Assembly (NCBI RefSeq): GCF_047495875.1
Contig: NC_092466.1
Location: forward strand, 16,736,561-16,800,560
DNA: 64,000 nucleotides
Direction: 5' to 3'
Source of the DNA: Pithys albifrons albifrons
Taxonomy: Eukaryota > Chordata > Aves > Passeriformes > Thamnophilidae
A model generated the notes under the pieces. The model saw only the letters and a program-made list of their open reading frames with translations. It was not told where the DNA came from and did no database searches. Shown here one piece after another: positions 1 to 15,100 of the stretch (the first letter of the stretch is position 1; each line of letters begins with the position of its first letter). A program made the translations under genes and the position numbers.

Positions 1-3000
1 ACAAAACCAATACAGAAAATACTAAGAGTGGGATCGTACATTCTGAATACTTAGAAGGTTTGAGAACTTCAGATGGAGACATGGGCTTCACTGGCCAACG
101 TGAAGTGTCAAAGAGAAAAGACTGATAATTATATTTTTGAAGATTCATCATGCTGAGAGGGAAGGGAGTGATGTACATACTGGGTGCTCCTTGATTAAGC
201 ATGCAGATCCTGCATGAAATCCAAATAAGTGTTTGTGTATAAAGAACAGGCAGTGATACAGAAATATAAAAACCACAAATACTGTATCATTTACATATGA
301 TCCTCTGCAGAGAAATATATATGCATATGAACACAGCAACTTTGTTCAAACGAATTGGATGAGTCCTGTATCCAAAACCAGATCTCCTTTTTCCTATTGA
401 AATCAACTAACAGTTTAAGATTTATTAGACAGACATACAGCACTTGACCAATAGGTCATTATAGTGGTACATTTCCATGTAATAACAAAGGAGGTGAGAA
501 ATTTTCAAATCACCTTTTCCTATGCTTCTTTCTAACTGACATTATCTGTTTAGCTCATGATAGCTAAAGCAAAAGGAAATCAAACCTCTCAAATTAAGTT
601 CCTCTTTATAGCTGTCCTCACAGCATCTGTCATCCAGAAGCAGCATTAGCATCAAATAAGTTGCACTGGCAGAAGGCAGTGTTGATTGAATTAGACCAGA
701 AAAGACTTTAATTAAATCATTTAAGCACACTAGCAATTTTAATGGCATCCTAGAAAGGCAGAGGACATTGGAATGTGGGGGAAGGAATCCTTTATTTACA
801 GGCTGCCTTTCAAATTTCCAAACTGAGAAAAAAAACAGATGTTCAAATCAAATATCCTTAACTACTTTCTAGCCAAGTACTTACTGAGAAAGTTCCTAAA
901 GCTCCTTGTGTCACTGATAAGCACTTAATAACGTACCAGCCTTTGGCTTCACCCCTTTGAGGAGTTGCTCTCACGATTTGGGGCTGTCCTGGCCTTAAAG
1001 TGCCAAGCAGCACTCTGCATTGTGTCACAGACCAGGAGAGAGATCACCTGTGCCACACCTGCTTCCACCTCACCTTAGAGGTCCTCATCCACACTCACCA
1101 TGCTGTGGCAAACACAGATGTTGTTCGTACTTTGCATGAAGACATACACAGACACCAACAACTACACATGCCTTTATCCAGTGGTAGAAATACTTCTGTT
1201 TGAGCCAGGGCCACGCACAATTGCCTGCACAATTGGCAGATGATCTTTTCAACACATAACAGTGATGAAGGCTGAGTTCTTGAGCAACTTAGATCTAGCA
1301 CGTGCTTTACAGGTCTTAATTGCAGTGAATCTTGGTATTTCAGCTGCTTACCTAAATGACCACAGCTACATACGGTGTTTTCTCTTACTTGCTATGACTG
1401 GCAGCACCTTAAGGTCTGTCTTTGCACAAAGTTATTTCAGCCACCGAAATGCAGCAGTCACAATCTTGTTGATAGAGTCAGGGATTACCCATTATTAATG
1501 ATGTTGCTTGCTGTGGTTAAGGTAACATGAATCAAGCAGATCAAGTGCTCCTTTTCATGATGCCTACAGATATACATGCATAACATTTTTTGTGACTGTA
1601 TGAATTAAAGAGTATCTTTAATATTCTTAATAGCTATAACCACTGTGATTGTTAAAATGAAACTAAACATTGGAACTAAAGCATTGCCTCAAGAATCTAA
1701 ACAAGTAGGAGAGAAGGTACAGCAAATCTATCTCACTCTGCAGGCGGTACTTTCAAAGTCAAGTAGTTCAGCAGATTTCTGGGTGGGCATATGAAATTGT
1801 TTATTAAAAGTAAATGGGCAAGGAGCTTATGAAGTGGCTTCTTTACAAACAGAAGGCAATTGGCCGTCAGAGCATTTACAGTTGACAGGTATGTACTATG
1901 TCACATTTGGTTTCTGATGCAGCAAGGGCATTTATTCTTATCATTAAGATTTGCTGCTTCCCTTGATGAAATTTAATGTGCTTACAATTATGCAGATGTT
2001 CTGTCTTAATTTTTCAAGAATACCCTTACGTATAGGTTTTGCTTTTAGGACTGCTGGTGCAGCTGACTGCTGCTGACAGCTTCTGCCACAGTATTTGCTG
2101 TGAGAAGATCATTCTCATGCCCCTTTCTCTGCAGCTTTTTCAGGCTCAGCTATTTCCCAGCACTTCTGGTTATAATTATTGTTTTTGTCGAGATGCAGGA
2201 AAGCAGAAGCCAGCTGATTCTGCAGGCAGTGTCAGCAGGGAGCAGATCTGCACAGTTCCCAGGCCCCGGCCAGCAGGGGAAAGCTGAAGGCTCCACTTTC
2301 AGGGATTCTCCAAGATGGATCCCATTGTTCCCAACAGCCTAAGATACCTGTGGAGCCTCTGTATTCAATTATTTGGCTTGTAGAACAGCATTTAAATAAG
2401 ATTATGACAACTTTCCCCGAGAAACAAGGGTCCTCGCCAGTTTCACCTGTCAGTGACCTGAGAATTGTTTACTTTACTGCTGGGCTATTTCCTGTTGACA
2501 TTTTCAGCCTCCCTCCTGAGAGCAGGATAGAAACAATTAGTACCCAGTAAACAGAGTTTTGTGTTTCAATGCAATGCACGGAGCACCTTCCACCAAGACA
2601 GCCTAGGCCATTGTACCAAGACATTACTCTTCCTACTAAGTCAAATACTGAAAATGCTGCTGCCACCACAACCATCCATTTTAGCTCTTGCCTCCCTTCA
2701 TTCCCTCTGTAAGCAAATTAAATGGAAGAGACTGTTTCATACCTGCTCTTCATTCCAACTTTGCCACATGTATCCATTACACACAGACTCTTGTAGCACC
2801 AGCTCTCACTTGGTGCCTCAAGGTTTTATCCAGTTGGAAACTTTTTTCTGTATGATTATTTTGGAGCCAGACGCCTCTACTAATCCAGCTCACGATACAA
2901 CTGCTGGTGCCAGCATGGAGGAGGTAGAGGAGGCACAGTGCCCAGAGAATACATCTCTCCAGGAAGTTTTAAGCGTTGTGAAAAACACAACTTCAGTGTG

Positions 3001-6000
3001 AGATTCCACAGGACTACTGAAGAGGATGCTGCCAGGGATGAGAGTGGGTCTCCTCACAGACTGTTTTCTCCATCCCACTCTGCCTTTCTAGCCAGAAGCT
3101 TCCCTTGGTTCAAGGGCGCTCCCTTGAGTAATTTACAGCTGGTTCAACTCACAAAAGGACCAGAGAAGCACCAAAGGATGGGAGACTTCCCTCCAAACCA
3201 GAAGGCCAAAGGAGAAGGGAGAGAGCAGGACCAGCCCTTTTAGCAGCCACCCAGTAATCTGGTGTCTCATACCACTTCCCCCCAGCCCTGCCTGGTGGCA
3301 TCTCACTGGTATCCAGTGGAAGGCCCCATCATGGATGTGTTTTGTAACGCACACACACACACAATAAATATGATATGGGGTAATAAAAATAAAACTTGCT
3401 GAGGTTATCTAGGGACAAGCAACTCTGTGGAAGGTGTGGAGGATCCTGAAAGAGCCCTCATGTCTTCACCTCAGCAAGAGCCTGGTAGACGAGCCATGGC
3501 AGAGACATCTGCTCACTTAAGGAAATAGCAGATAGAAAAACCAGATTGTTTCACTAGGAATGATGAGCTGAGAACGAAACTGCACATAACCACACAGACA
3601 AGGAAGAGGGCTTTTTCTTAGCATAAGCTAGACACACTTGACTAAAATTACCTGCATGCAATTACTGGAATAGGATGCAGGTAGCTGGAAGCAGCAGCTG
3701 GCCTTAGACCTGGTTTAGCCCTGTCACAGGGCAAGATTATTAATAGAAGCTGACAGTGTCAATTCTGTTAGATGTCACTATCAAACTAGGTCAATAGCCT
3801 ATTGCATTCCCACCTTGGGTTGAGTCCTGGGGAAAAGTCAGTTCCTAAAGCACCAGTTCTGCTTCCAGCAGGACTCCATATTGAGGACATTTCTGCAGCA
3901 AGTCCTGTTTCTTGGAGAGGTGACTGGTGTCTTGACTGCAGACTAGAAATATTTTCTGGGCCATTAATTCTTAGATGTGGAACTTCTGACACTTCAGTAT
4001 TTTCATTTGCTCTGAATCAGAAGGAATAGTTTCAAGCTTCCCACAAAAGTAAAGCGCTTCAGAACCACAGAAGCAGTAGCACTTATGTGCCACACTTGGG
4101 TCTTCTACCTTACACTAAAAAAACCATCAAAATTAATTGATTCAATGTTACTGAAATGTTTTATAGATTCCTAATAATCAGTGAAGCAAAAGGAGACCTG
4201 CAAAATGATTTGTTTTAAGTGATGAAGCATTTTTAGAGAAAAATGGTTCTGCTAGAAGGCTTAGCTGGCTCTTCTGAATTCTCTTTTCTCACTAAAAAAG
4301 ATGTCAGATTTCCTAATCTTGCAGCCTACATCACCACAGGCTCTGCTGGTTTTTGCTGAGGCTAAATTTCTAGTGGTCACAGATACTTCTGTATGTGGTG
4401 GCTTGCTTCCTTTTTCAAACACTAAAACCCATTTTAATTTGCTTAAGGATATAGTGGTGCATTACTATAAAGATATGGGAAGTGGGTTTATTTTCTGTGT
4501 TCCAGTAAATGCCCTTTCAATAAGGATATGCAAATGTAGAGCTCAGCCTACAGAACATTACACTGTCAGTGAGGAAGACCATATAATTTTTGAAAGAACT
4601 GTGGAAACCTCATTTCTCCATCAAGTCAGCCTAAGACTAATGGAGACACCTATGTTCTAGGAAAAATAACATGAAGTTTCCCATTTTATGCACTATATAA
4701 ACAGATCTATGTTGCAAATCAAGCTTTATTGTTTTAGAACAAGGCTATTTCTGCAGCCAGCTTTCAAAGAGGGGACTATTCATTTAGTATGTGAGATTGA
4801 ATAAGACAAGTTCAAAAAGTCTTGGACAGTCAAATATGAGCCAGCAGCTCCTGGAGTCTACAGTGGCTTGGAAACTCTAGGTCATAAACAAGTAAATCAT
4901 AGGTGAACCCACTCATAGCACATATAGAAATAAAGGATCAACTAGTTGCAGCTTTCATTGGAACTCTTTCAAAGCCAAAGTGCATAGTCTTAAGGTGTGC
5001 ATTTTAGGTACTCTTGTAATTGACAGTTTCTTCAGAATAATGCAAACCACAAGGATTCACTGAGCTACTCTTGCAGGAAAATATCTCTCAATTTAAAAAC
5101 AAGTTTCTAGCATCTCAACAGTTGAAAAGAGATGGTAACAAAGGCAGTACAGACTCCTCAGTCTTGGAGTTCTGGCAAAACCACACAGTTCAATACATAT
5201 TAAACCTAATCAAACGACTAAAAAAACCCTTAGTTTTCATTTGAAATGTCAGAGCAACAATACTACAGACAGAGCTCCATCAGTGGTAATAAAGTAAAAA
5301 ACCATGAAGTACTCCGCTGTTCCTTCCAGCACAAGGGACATCTAGACTTCAAATTCCCATAACATGTTGAACACAGCACACATTAGATGAGGAGTTTAAC
5401 TAAAAAACAGCCTGAGGACAAAATACCAGCAGCACTTCCTGATGAATAACAATTCCACAGTGGGCCAAGTAAAGCAGCCCCAGTAGTCCTATTTACAAGT
5501 ATTTCCTGAATATATTCCCTCACTACCAACACGGCTCTCAACTTCATTTGTACAAGAAGTCTTATATGAGCCAAATACAGAGATAGTTGCTGTGAAATCT
5601 CAGAGATATGTATATCAACAATTCTGGTGCTACTAACACGATTTATCCTTATGCTTCCACTCCTTTGGAAAAGCATCAGTGTGCAAGTGGTAAGGTGAAG
5701 CCCCAGGGAGTGCAGACACAGCCAGAGTGACTCTGCACAGAGCAATTGGCCTCCTGACAGTGCAACTGCTCCCACTCAGACCTGAAAGGTCAACGGCATA
5801 TTAGAAGTGCTAAGCACCTGCACTGGATTACCAGCTCCAGGACAGATAAGATTGCATCTCCCAGCGCCGGCTGGCACAACTGTTAACACCTAATCCTGTC
5901 CTTGGAGAGCAGCTCTGCAGCAAACACGATTGCTGCTCGGCTGTGCTTTCACGCTAAAGCAGAAGGCTCGTCTATCTGAAATGACAGCTGCTGTTTCTTA

Positions 6001-9000
6001 TACCACTTCTATAACTGTGACTTTAGTTTCACGGCAGAATGTCAACATTTGTGTTCAACAAATATGATTCACCATGTTTTGAAAGTAAGAGATGGAATGA
6101 TAGAGGCAGCATATGATTCAACACAGACTTAAAACTTCACACAGCTTCATTTCTTTAGAATTATATACCAATAATTTTAATCTCAGATATTTGCAATAGT
6201 TATTACGAACTGAGAAGACTATAAAATAAACATTTGCAACCGAAAAATTGACCAATATAGTTTAAAAATTCTTGCCACAAACTGCTAACCTAAATAAAAA
6301 CCCCAACTACAATTTTTTTTCTTTTTTTGCCCACTTCTAATAGCACGAAGCACATTTGCTTTCCTTCTTTCTTCAGATTTATGCCTTCATACAGCCTTCT
6401 GTTGCTGATTCAGATTTGAATGATGCTTCTATATTTTTCCATGTTCTTTTTAAATTGCAACTTTTGACTTTAGGTGCATTATAGGTAAGCCATGTTTTTA
6501 AAAGTATTTTTTTTTAAATTAATATTTCATTTTTGTATATCTTTGCTCTTCCTCATTTTTAGTAATTTATCCATTATGTATATAATGGCACTGGAGGCCA
6601 AGCTAAATTAAAGCCTCAGTGGGGTAGGTATCACACAGAGTTTTAGCAAGGGGATTTTTTCTTCAAAGACATTAAAAAAAAAGCAAGATAAAACATGAAA
6701 GAAAGGAGAAAGATATTTTTTGAAATGCTCTTTAAATAGATATATGAATGAGAAATGAGAATATCAACCATGATTCAGCCAATCAACATAGGAATGATTT
6801 AAGCACGTGCCTATGTGCTCTATTGATTCAGACCCCTCACATCTTGCCTGAATTCATATATCATCTCAGGTTTGGCCACAAAGCCTTGCTTCCCCTCCCT
6901 GAGGAGCTTGCACCTGTGAGTAATGCCACACCTGAGACATGCATCACAGCTCTGAAGCCAGACTTCTCCTGTTCATCCATAAGAGATCTAAAATTGGTAG
7001 CTATGAAATTTTTAAGTGACCCTGATGAAATTCTTTAACCCTTACTCTCACCATTTTTAAATCCTCATGTTCCTTTCAGCCTTTGCCAATGAACCTGTTC
7101 ATCAGGATGACTCTTCTCTAGCAGGAGACCACGCATTCATAAACATGAATCAGCACCCTGCATTAGATAAGTGAGTTAATAATTAAATTTAGTTTTAATT
7201 GCTCTGTAACACCGACCTAAAGTACAGAAAACTGGAGTTTTATAATGTAAAATAGTTACAACCTGTTAATCTGATGTGAAAAGTGGTCTTATAAAGCCAC
7301 TATGCACACAAAGTGCTCTTGCTACCACTAGATGTCAGTTTTACACACTTTAAGAAGGACCAACACCTTAAAAACAGTACTTGTCCGTTCACAATAGAAA
7401 CACCTATTACGTCACCCTTTCTGGACTGACCTTAAGTTTTAAGGATTTCCCATTTTATTTACCTTCTTCTCTCTGCCTCCTGCTACCCCCACCCCGGCAC
7501 AGTTCTCCTTTCATTAAACATTAAATACATAAATACATATATATAAAGAACTAAACATTTTCCACTAGGCATTAATTCCATGATTTATTCAGTCTGAGAC
7601 ACTCTGACAGTTTTTTGCCAAATATTGCTAGCAAAAGTCTATACCTCAGGCTGCATTTCTAGAGGCCAGCACTGAAATCTTATTTTTATTCCACAGAGTT
7701 ATTTTTATATTCCCTAAGGACATTTTTACTAAGAACTGTCGTACCTTCTCTGACTAATTACAGGTAGACTACTATGATAGTTAATGAAGGATATCATTAA
7801 CAGGGTGTATTACGTTTCTATCATTTTTCAGCTTTTTATTTATATTGATTGCCTAAATTTATATCATTTTTATTTACACTCCAAATTTCTGTCTCTCAGA
7901 AGTGAAAAATTTAGCTGTAGATTCCTCCTAATCCTGCCTTCTTACAGGTCTTTTTGTCAATACCACACAGTTTACATAAGCTAGTCTTAACAAAAAATTT
8001 GGTCATACTTAATACAGAACTTCTATATCATGCATTTACTTTACCATAACAAAATGAAATTGCTTTGTCTCTTTACTTCCCCTCCTTCCTGTCCCCCCAC
8101 CCCCTCTAAAAAAAAGAAAAAATTGAAAACAATTAGGAGGAAGTCAAATTCATTATACGTTATTACATTCAAATATACGTATATACACACAAAAAGCAAC
8201 AAACTCATTTCACAGCAAACATCCCCAAAGTCATCCCTGATAAAAACAGACAGTTACAGAAAGTAACTCTGCGTTATTGTAAGGTAATGACAAGACTGTC
8301 ACCTTACATGCAGCTTTACTGCCCAGAGATTGAGAACTTATCTAGCAACACAGTATGTTTGTTTATCATAATGTCAAAGGAATCCCCTCATTCTCATCAA
8401 AATCTGACCTTTTTAAACTCCTACTGATGCTTCACAGCTCTCCTGGGTTGTTCAAGGCATTATTTGCACCTGCAGACATAACCAACTCACACAGGTGCTT
8501 ACCCATCAGAAAGGGTTCAAAAATAAGGAAGGCAAAAGGTGTGCTCTTCAAAACTCAAGACTGTATCATGCAATTAACTGTATCAACAACCTTCTTCAAA
8601 GACATATGAAAACTTTTTTGAAGCAACCATTCTGTTAAAAACATCCCGTAACACAAACCCAGCTAGGAAAACATGGCAAAAAAGTCCAAAGCAAACACAG
8701 AAGCCAAAATACATGAGGTCCCATGACCTCTGACAGCAGGGTTTATGAGTTAGGGTCATTCCCTACAAAATGCTATGCCTAGGGTAGGTGAAGGTGCCAT
8801 ATGTGCTACATACTGTGTTCCAACATACTATCCCATTCCTTTTATCTTGCTACCACACTTACTCAGTTTGCTCAAACCAGGACTCGTCTTGCACGCTCAC
8901 TAGCCCTTATCCACCTACCAGTCATGCCCTACGTGTCCCCAAGACTGCAAAATGCTCCAAGTCCCACCCAGGCAAGGCATGTAAGCCACATGCACGCACA

Positions 9001-9100
9001 CTGATCCCTTGCAAGCATAAGTACAAGCACATGCCTCAGACGTGCCAGATCGCCCTGGATGTACTGCACAGTCCATGTACATAAACCAGTCTAAACTTCT
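1..9100. other. Non-coding stretch, nothing identified
   Basis: AT-rich sequence with a short CA run at 3350-3363 and T/A homopolymer tracts near 6310-6330. The longest frames (146 codons at 2561-3001 +, 130 at 5383-5775 -, 119 at 4301-4660 +) show no domain I recognise and are within what chance gives in this length. Confidence 0.55.
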
Positions 9101-12100
9101 CCAAACAAAAATACACAAAGTCTACTTACAGGTCTGCAGCTCCAGATCACACAGAAACTTACCTTCTCTCTGCTTTTGATGTAAGGTGTCCCCTGTGTCA
9201 GCTCCCATTCTGGCAAGCAGCTACAGCAGGACAGGCTCAGATCTAAGAAATGTTCTGCAAGTAAAGGAGCAAGAGACACACCTCAAACATTGGCACCATT
9301 ACAGCATTTCTCCCACTCCCTAATGCTGGTTAGCTTGATCTGCAAGCTAAGAATTTTGATCGTTCTTAGCTACTGAGCTTAGTAAGTGAGATACTGAGAA
9401 AGTTGATGTTGGGTGAATGAAGCAGCCAAGATAAATGAGGAAACCAACAGCAGGTTAAAAGAGAACATAATTTTTAATATGCTTTCTAAATTTCACTTTA
9501 ATATGAAACTATAAACGTTAAAAAAATGAACACCCCAATCTGTCCCTTTAGTTCCTCATTGTATATTTGGCAACTCAAATCCCTCCAGGAAAGAAACTAA
9601 TTTAACTTCTTCTTTATTACACATATTCATTTGTAACTTATTCCATTCATGCCAATATGAATCACTAACAATGTATACCATAGGTAACAGCAGAAGCAAT
9701 GGGTAATTAAAACCTGGAAGCATTAGTCATCTTCCTACAGAAGCTACGATGTAATTTCAGAAGTGTTGAGTTTGCAAGATATTTTTGTACTCTTTCCTAA
9801 GACCAAAATTTTGTTGCTAAAAAGCAGCAGCAACTCTTAGTTTCCATCAATAGTGCATTTTACTGGGAAAAAAAAAAAACTAAACCAAAAAATAGAATAG
9901 CTTTCAGCTGGACCCATAGATATCAACCTCTTCAAACCTCAGAGAGGTTCACAGATTAATCCTCCCACTGAAAAGTGCTATAAGAAAAAGTTAAAACTCT
10001 CTTTATAAAACATTCAGCAATATAGGAATTGTTTAGATCCATAGCTTCCTTCACTATCAAGCCCCATTGCAATTTTAAAGATCCCACCATACACACAGCA
10101 CCTGCCTCCCTGGAAATGCAAATGTGTTTAGGCAGCACATTCCAGCAAGCTTCACCTTCGAAGGACAGAGAGACTTACACAAGCTATTTGTCTGAAATCA
10201 CCAAGCAATTATAACCGGACAGTCCTAATATACAGAAGTAAAGGTCTAAATATTCTGTTTTGCAAAGAAAAACAAGCAAGAATTAAATCCCTACAACAAA
10301 AAGCGCAGCTGCCTCCTCCTTCCCTTATGTAAAAGGTGCAATAGTGGGGAGGAAATGGCCCCAATACTCCTGGTCATTGATATGCAGAGGCAATTTGGTG
10401 AGTCATCACTACAGCTGATGTGGTCTGAACAAGCTCAGATGGGCCTGTGTGGCAATCAGACAGCTCAATACAGCTTTAAATTTCCTCAGGAATTTGGTGA
10501 TTTCTAGATCTGCTACATCATCTGCTAATTACCATACCCTCTACATGAAGATACGCAGCTGCTTTTTGTCCTAGTATAATTACAGGCTAAGTATTAAATG
10601 TAGGAAGTTCTCTACTGTCTGAAATGGCATATTTTCACAACAAATATGTCAAGGAGATGTAGAAATTGGCCGGAATTTAAATACAGACTGAGGAAAAATG
10701 TTTTCTCTGAGAACTTACATGTACTTGATATCCTCTGATACACTTTTATTAGTATCTTCATTTGTATGGCTGATACAAACTTATCTATAATGCTGGTGAG
10801 ATGGTGAGAGAAAAGGCAAAATAGTTTGGTTTGGGACTGATGGCTGGGATGTTATTCAGAAAAACAAAGCTGGGCAAACATCAATCATACTATAATGAAC
10901 TCAGTGTCACTCTGTTTCCAAGAATTCATCCCCACTATTAAGTGTGCCTAGGAAATAGCAGAAAATAGGCAAACTAATTTGCTCTTCCTAACACAAAAAT
11001 AGATGGAGGGTTAGAATTAAATCTATTAAATGGACTATTAAACTACCACAACGTATTTTCAGCCTGACCTATCTGCTGAAGTCTATGCTGAAAAGAAGGG
11101 TATTGTATCATCAGCAGGTTTGCAAACTGAAGCCATGCAATCCCACACTCAGACTGGGTGCAATCCAGAGACATTACTGGAAAGTTTGCACTAAAGGAAA
11201 ATCCATAGATGAAAAAAAGGGGTTTACTTAGACTATCTTGGAATTCTGACTTAAGAAGTTTGCTTGCAAGCTGCACACTAGCTTGAATATCAAAAGCAGT
11301 GCATGGACTCCTTGTTACATTGAGTTATATGCAGCTACACAAAGTTTTGAAATCATTTGGTGAAACGGTTTACAGTGGATGAATTAGTGCAGCACTAGAA
11401 TGGGCACTGTAAGTGCCAAGGTGGCACACTACAAATTCTATTCCTTTTTCATCACCAGCTTTTCATATGTTGAGAAGTCATGCAGAACTTTAGCACAAGA
11501 GCTGACCAAACATGGAGTTAATAATATCCCCACCATTGTTAAAGTATCTTCCACTCAGCCATTGTTACAGTAATCTGCCGATTTCAGTGAAAGAAATCCA
11601 AAGAAATTCTGTGCTGGAGAGACCATATTAATTGGCTTGCTTGTCACTTTTTGAGTGATTCATTAACCAGCATAATTTAATCTGCCACATGCCCAGCAAA
11701 ATTCCAGTTTTACAAGGTAGTGTGTGCTACCGCCTTTTCAGAAATGTTACACCAGGGCAATACAAAAAGTTAAGCATTAACCAAGATGAGACAAGTGCAT
11801 AGCTACAAAACTAAAAACTGTTTTTTCAAGTCTTTGCTTAGTTCAGTCTTAAAAACATCATGTCATTCACTTCATGGGTAGCTCTTGATTAAAAGTATAA
11901 AACCTGTTTTCTCTCTTTTCAGAATATATCAGACTGTGAGCTGAGCCAATTCAAAATAATGCACCAGCCGTAAGTTTCTCATTATTTCTGCTTCCCCACT
12001 GAATAACTACACTGTTGTACTCTGACTGTTCTCTGTTAATAAATTAGGAAAAATGAGAATATAAACCTCCTCATGCTGCTCCAGGTGAACAGCATTAATT

Positions 12101-15100
12101 GATGTGGGTGGAACTTTCTCAGATTAGGATACTGGAATGTTTACAAGGGCTGTGGTTCAGATCAGCTGACAGAAGTCTCTGCTGCACCAGCTGCTTGTTG
12201 ATGTTCTTCCCCAGAACAGACAAGGACAACCTTCATATTAGGGAAAACACAAGTTCAACTTATTCCAGAGTACAAAAGCTCTTTACTTGTATGGTGTATG
12301 AGGTCAGATTTTCAGAGATGGTTCATCTACTGCTTAAGGATCAATTTAAGTGATCAGTTTAACCAAGTGCTATGTTGAAAGTAATTTAAATTGAATTTAA
12401 ATACAGTACAGAATAGGCAAATACAGATATAGCAGTTGGGAAATGCCTTCACATTTTTTCATGAGAAAATAAGTTCATTTAGAAGGATACCCTTAAATGT
12501 TTAAGTATATTATTTCTCTTATAATACTACACAGAAATAATATTAGAGAGTTTTCTCTATGAACCAATGAAACAAGACTTCAGTTTCATATAGAGTCTTG
12601 CTGTTCTTCACCTAATGGTTATTATTATTCCATGTAGCTTCCCCCCTCACCCGCTACATGGGAAAACATTGTACATATGTACAAATTGCTTTCTAAATTC
12701 CACTCTATGGGTAAATTCCTATTCCTATTGATAGGAATTTGACAAGCGCATAGGTAAATATTATTCTGGGTTTAATTTAATAATTAACTAGAAAGTAAAG
12801 AAAATATCAAAGGACTTTATTGCAAAGCAATTAACTCTAATGGGACATCATTTGTGAGGGATAATGCAGAAAGAATTAATATAAAGTTAACCTAGGATAT
12901 GTCCTATGTTTCTGTGATATATTTGAATCTGACCTGCTACAATATCAGGGCAAGCAGAAATCTACTAAACTGAGGCACAGTGATGTACCAGCTTCCACTC
13001 TAAAATCTGTTACTCTTACATCGTACTACCTGCTATTGCAAAAATTGCCTGAGTTTGTAGCACTCAAACAGTTTAACTGGAGGAGGTCTATATTGATCCA
13101 CCTGAGTCAGATGAACTGGCCTGTTCAAGCTTGTTCATAAAGAAGGTAATTTCCAACGGACCAAAATACTAAGGACAGATAAACAGAAGAAGAGTAACTG
13201 CCAGACAAGGTGAGACTAAAATCCTGTGTTTCTCCTGGCAGTGGCCAGTGATTCAGGTCTCTTCCTCAATGGAGTTTCTTCATGGAACTTCATTAAGCAG
13301 AAGTCAGGTCCTCTGACATGCCACCAGCAAAAGCTCTTTGCCTTTCCCATTCTAGTTCTCACTACTGCAACACTTGGCATTCTTATTTTCTGTAAGATTT
13401 TGAGTCTACAAGGTTATAAAGGTTCTGTGAAATAAAACAGTTATTTTACATTCTGCTAGGACATCTCATCACAGATACACCAGGAGCAATCTGCAGCCAC
13501 GCATGGCTAAACTCCCCTGACCTCTGCACCAATTCCTCCACTAACTTAATGCAAGGCTCTTTGCCCTCTGTTCAGTACTACATCTGTTCTCTAAGCAGGA
13601 AGAGATTACAAGGCCAAAAGAGACAAAATGGTTTATCTGGGAAGAGTTGATCATAGTAATTCTATTCTGATACTCTGAAGTAAACCTTTTTTGCACTACA
13701 CTTTTCATGAAGTCTCTTAACATATTCTGTTTTATCAATCAGTGTTGGCTTTGACAGCCTGATATAAACTAGTCCCCACCAACACTTAAAGCCACAGGTC
13801 TACCTGGATTGCTTCTGAGGAGGTACTAAATCTTGTAGTGAAATTATCCAGGTGCCATCTCTACCACGGTCCCATCCTACCCCTGAAGTGCAATAATCAA
13901 AGATTTTCTTCCCCACTTGCCAAAACAATAACAGAAGAGAGGTGTTGCTTTCAAGCACAGTACAGAGGAGTTCTGAGTCACAAGTCCAAATTCTCTGGAG
14001 CTGCCTGCTGGGGTTGTGCAACAAACTGCTCTCACAGGTTTATATGTTTTCAGCAGAGCTGACAGCATGTTGAAATCTTGAGCTTTCCTCCTGCAGAAGC
14101 ACCACTGTATTTTTCACTCCACGCAGCAGGCTCTGTTGATGTACCCAAAACACTGAACAAGTTCACTCCCAAGAATGCCAGTACAACTGCACTTTCCAGA
14201 TACTTCCCATCAGAGAAGTTTCAAACATCCCACTGAGTACAGTCATGGGCTCATTTATTCATTGTTAAAATTTATGCCAGGAAGAACACTATGTAGAACA
14301 TCACACTACATTTAGGAGCATTCCTTAATAAAGTGTAGATAACAAAATCAACCTCATGCCACAGATACCTCAGAATACTGGAATTTATGTCCTTTCCAAA
14401 CACATTGTCTTGCTGTTTTTACTTAACATTTTAATAAGCAGTGCAAGTAAGATTAGTATTTTTAACTGTATTCAGGAAAATGGCACATAAGCAATAATTC
14501 AATTATAAATCTCCATAATTTGGAAGCCCATCTTGAGACAGAAATTTAATTACAGCTTTATCGCCTCAGCGTAGATAGTCCAAGACTTACAGTATCAGAT
14601 GTTTATGCAGAAGTTGTTTCTCAATGCTTTCAGCTTACTCAAGTTCCATTTTCCCAGAGACCATGAAATTAAAAGGCTGCCTTTATAGCTAATGTGATTA
14701 GAAATTCAGCCCAGGTCAAACTCAAAATAAATTTTGCTCTCATCTCAGGAGCTCTGGGAACTGTTTTCCAAAATCAGGACTGAAATCTTTCATCACAAAA
14801 TCAGGGCTCTCTGTCACATGTACTAATTCAAAAGCCCGTTCTGACTGTCTAGGTAAATGAGAAATCTACACCTGCCAATCAGGTAGGAGGTGTCAGGTCT
14901 CGAGTTTACTGTCTGTATATAGCAACATGCAGTTATGGAAGATCCCGGGTAATAAGTGAGCTGTGTTGAGGAACACGTAATTCCAAGTTATGTTTAATTG
15001 TGGTGTGGGCAGCATTTGATCTCCTTTGCCTGAAATAAACATCTACCAATTTTCACAGCTGTGACAAATGCTATTTATTTTACCAAGAATTTATAGTATA

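Noticed and set aside
2561..3001. 146-codon plus-strand frame
   Set aside because: No family resemblance, and its composition looks like random AT-rich sequence.
4301..4660. 119-codon plus-strand frame
   Set aside because: No recognisable domain, no splice or promoter context, and a length expected by chance in 64 kb.
8715..8730. GAGGTC-CCAT-GACCTC inverted repeat, like a nuclear-receptor element
   Set aside because: The half-sites are not full AGGTCA, and a 6-bp palindrome is expected by chance in this length with no gene nearby.
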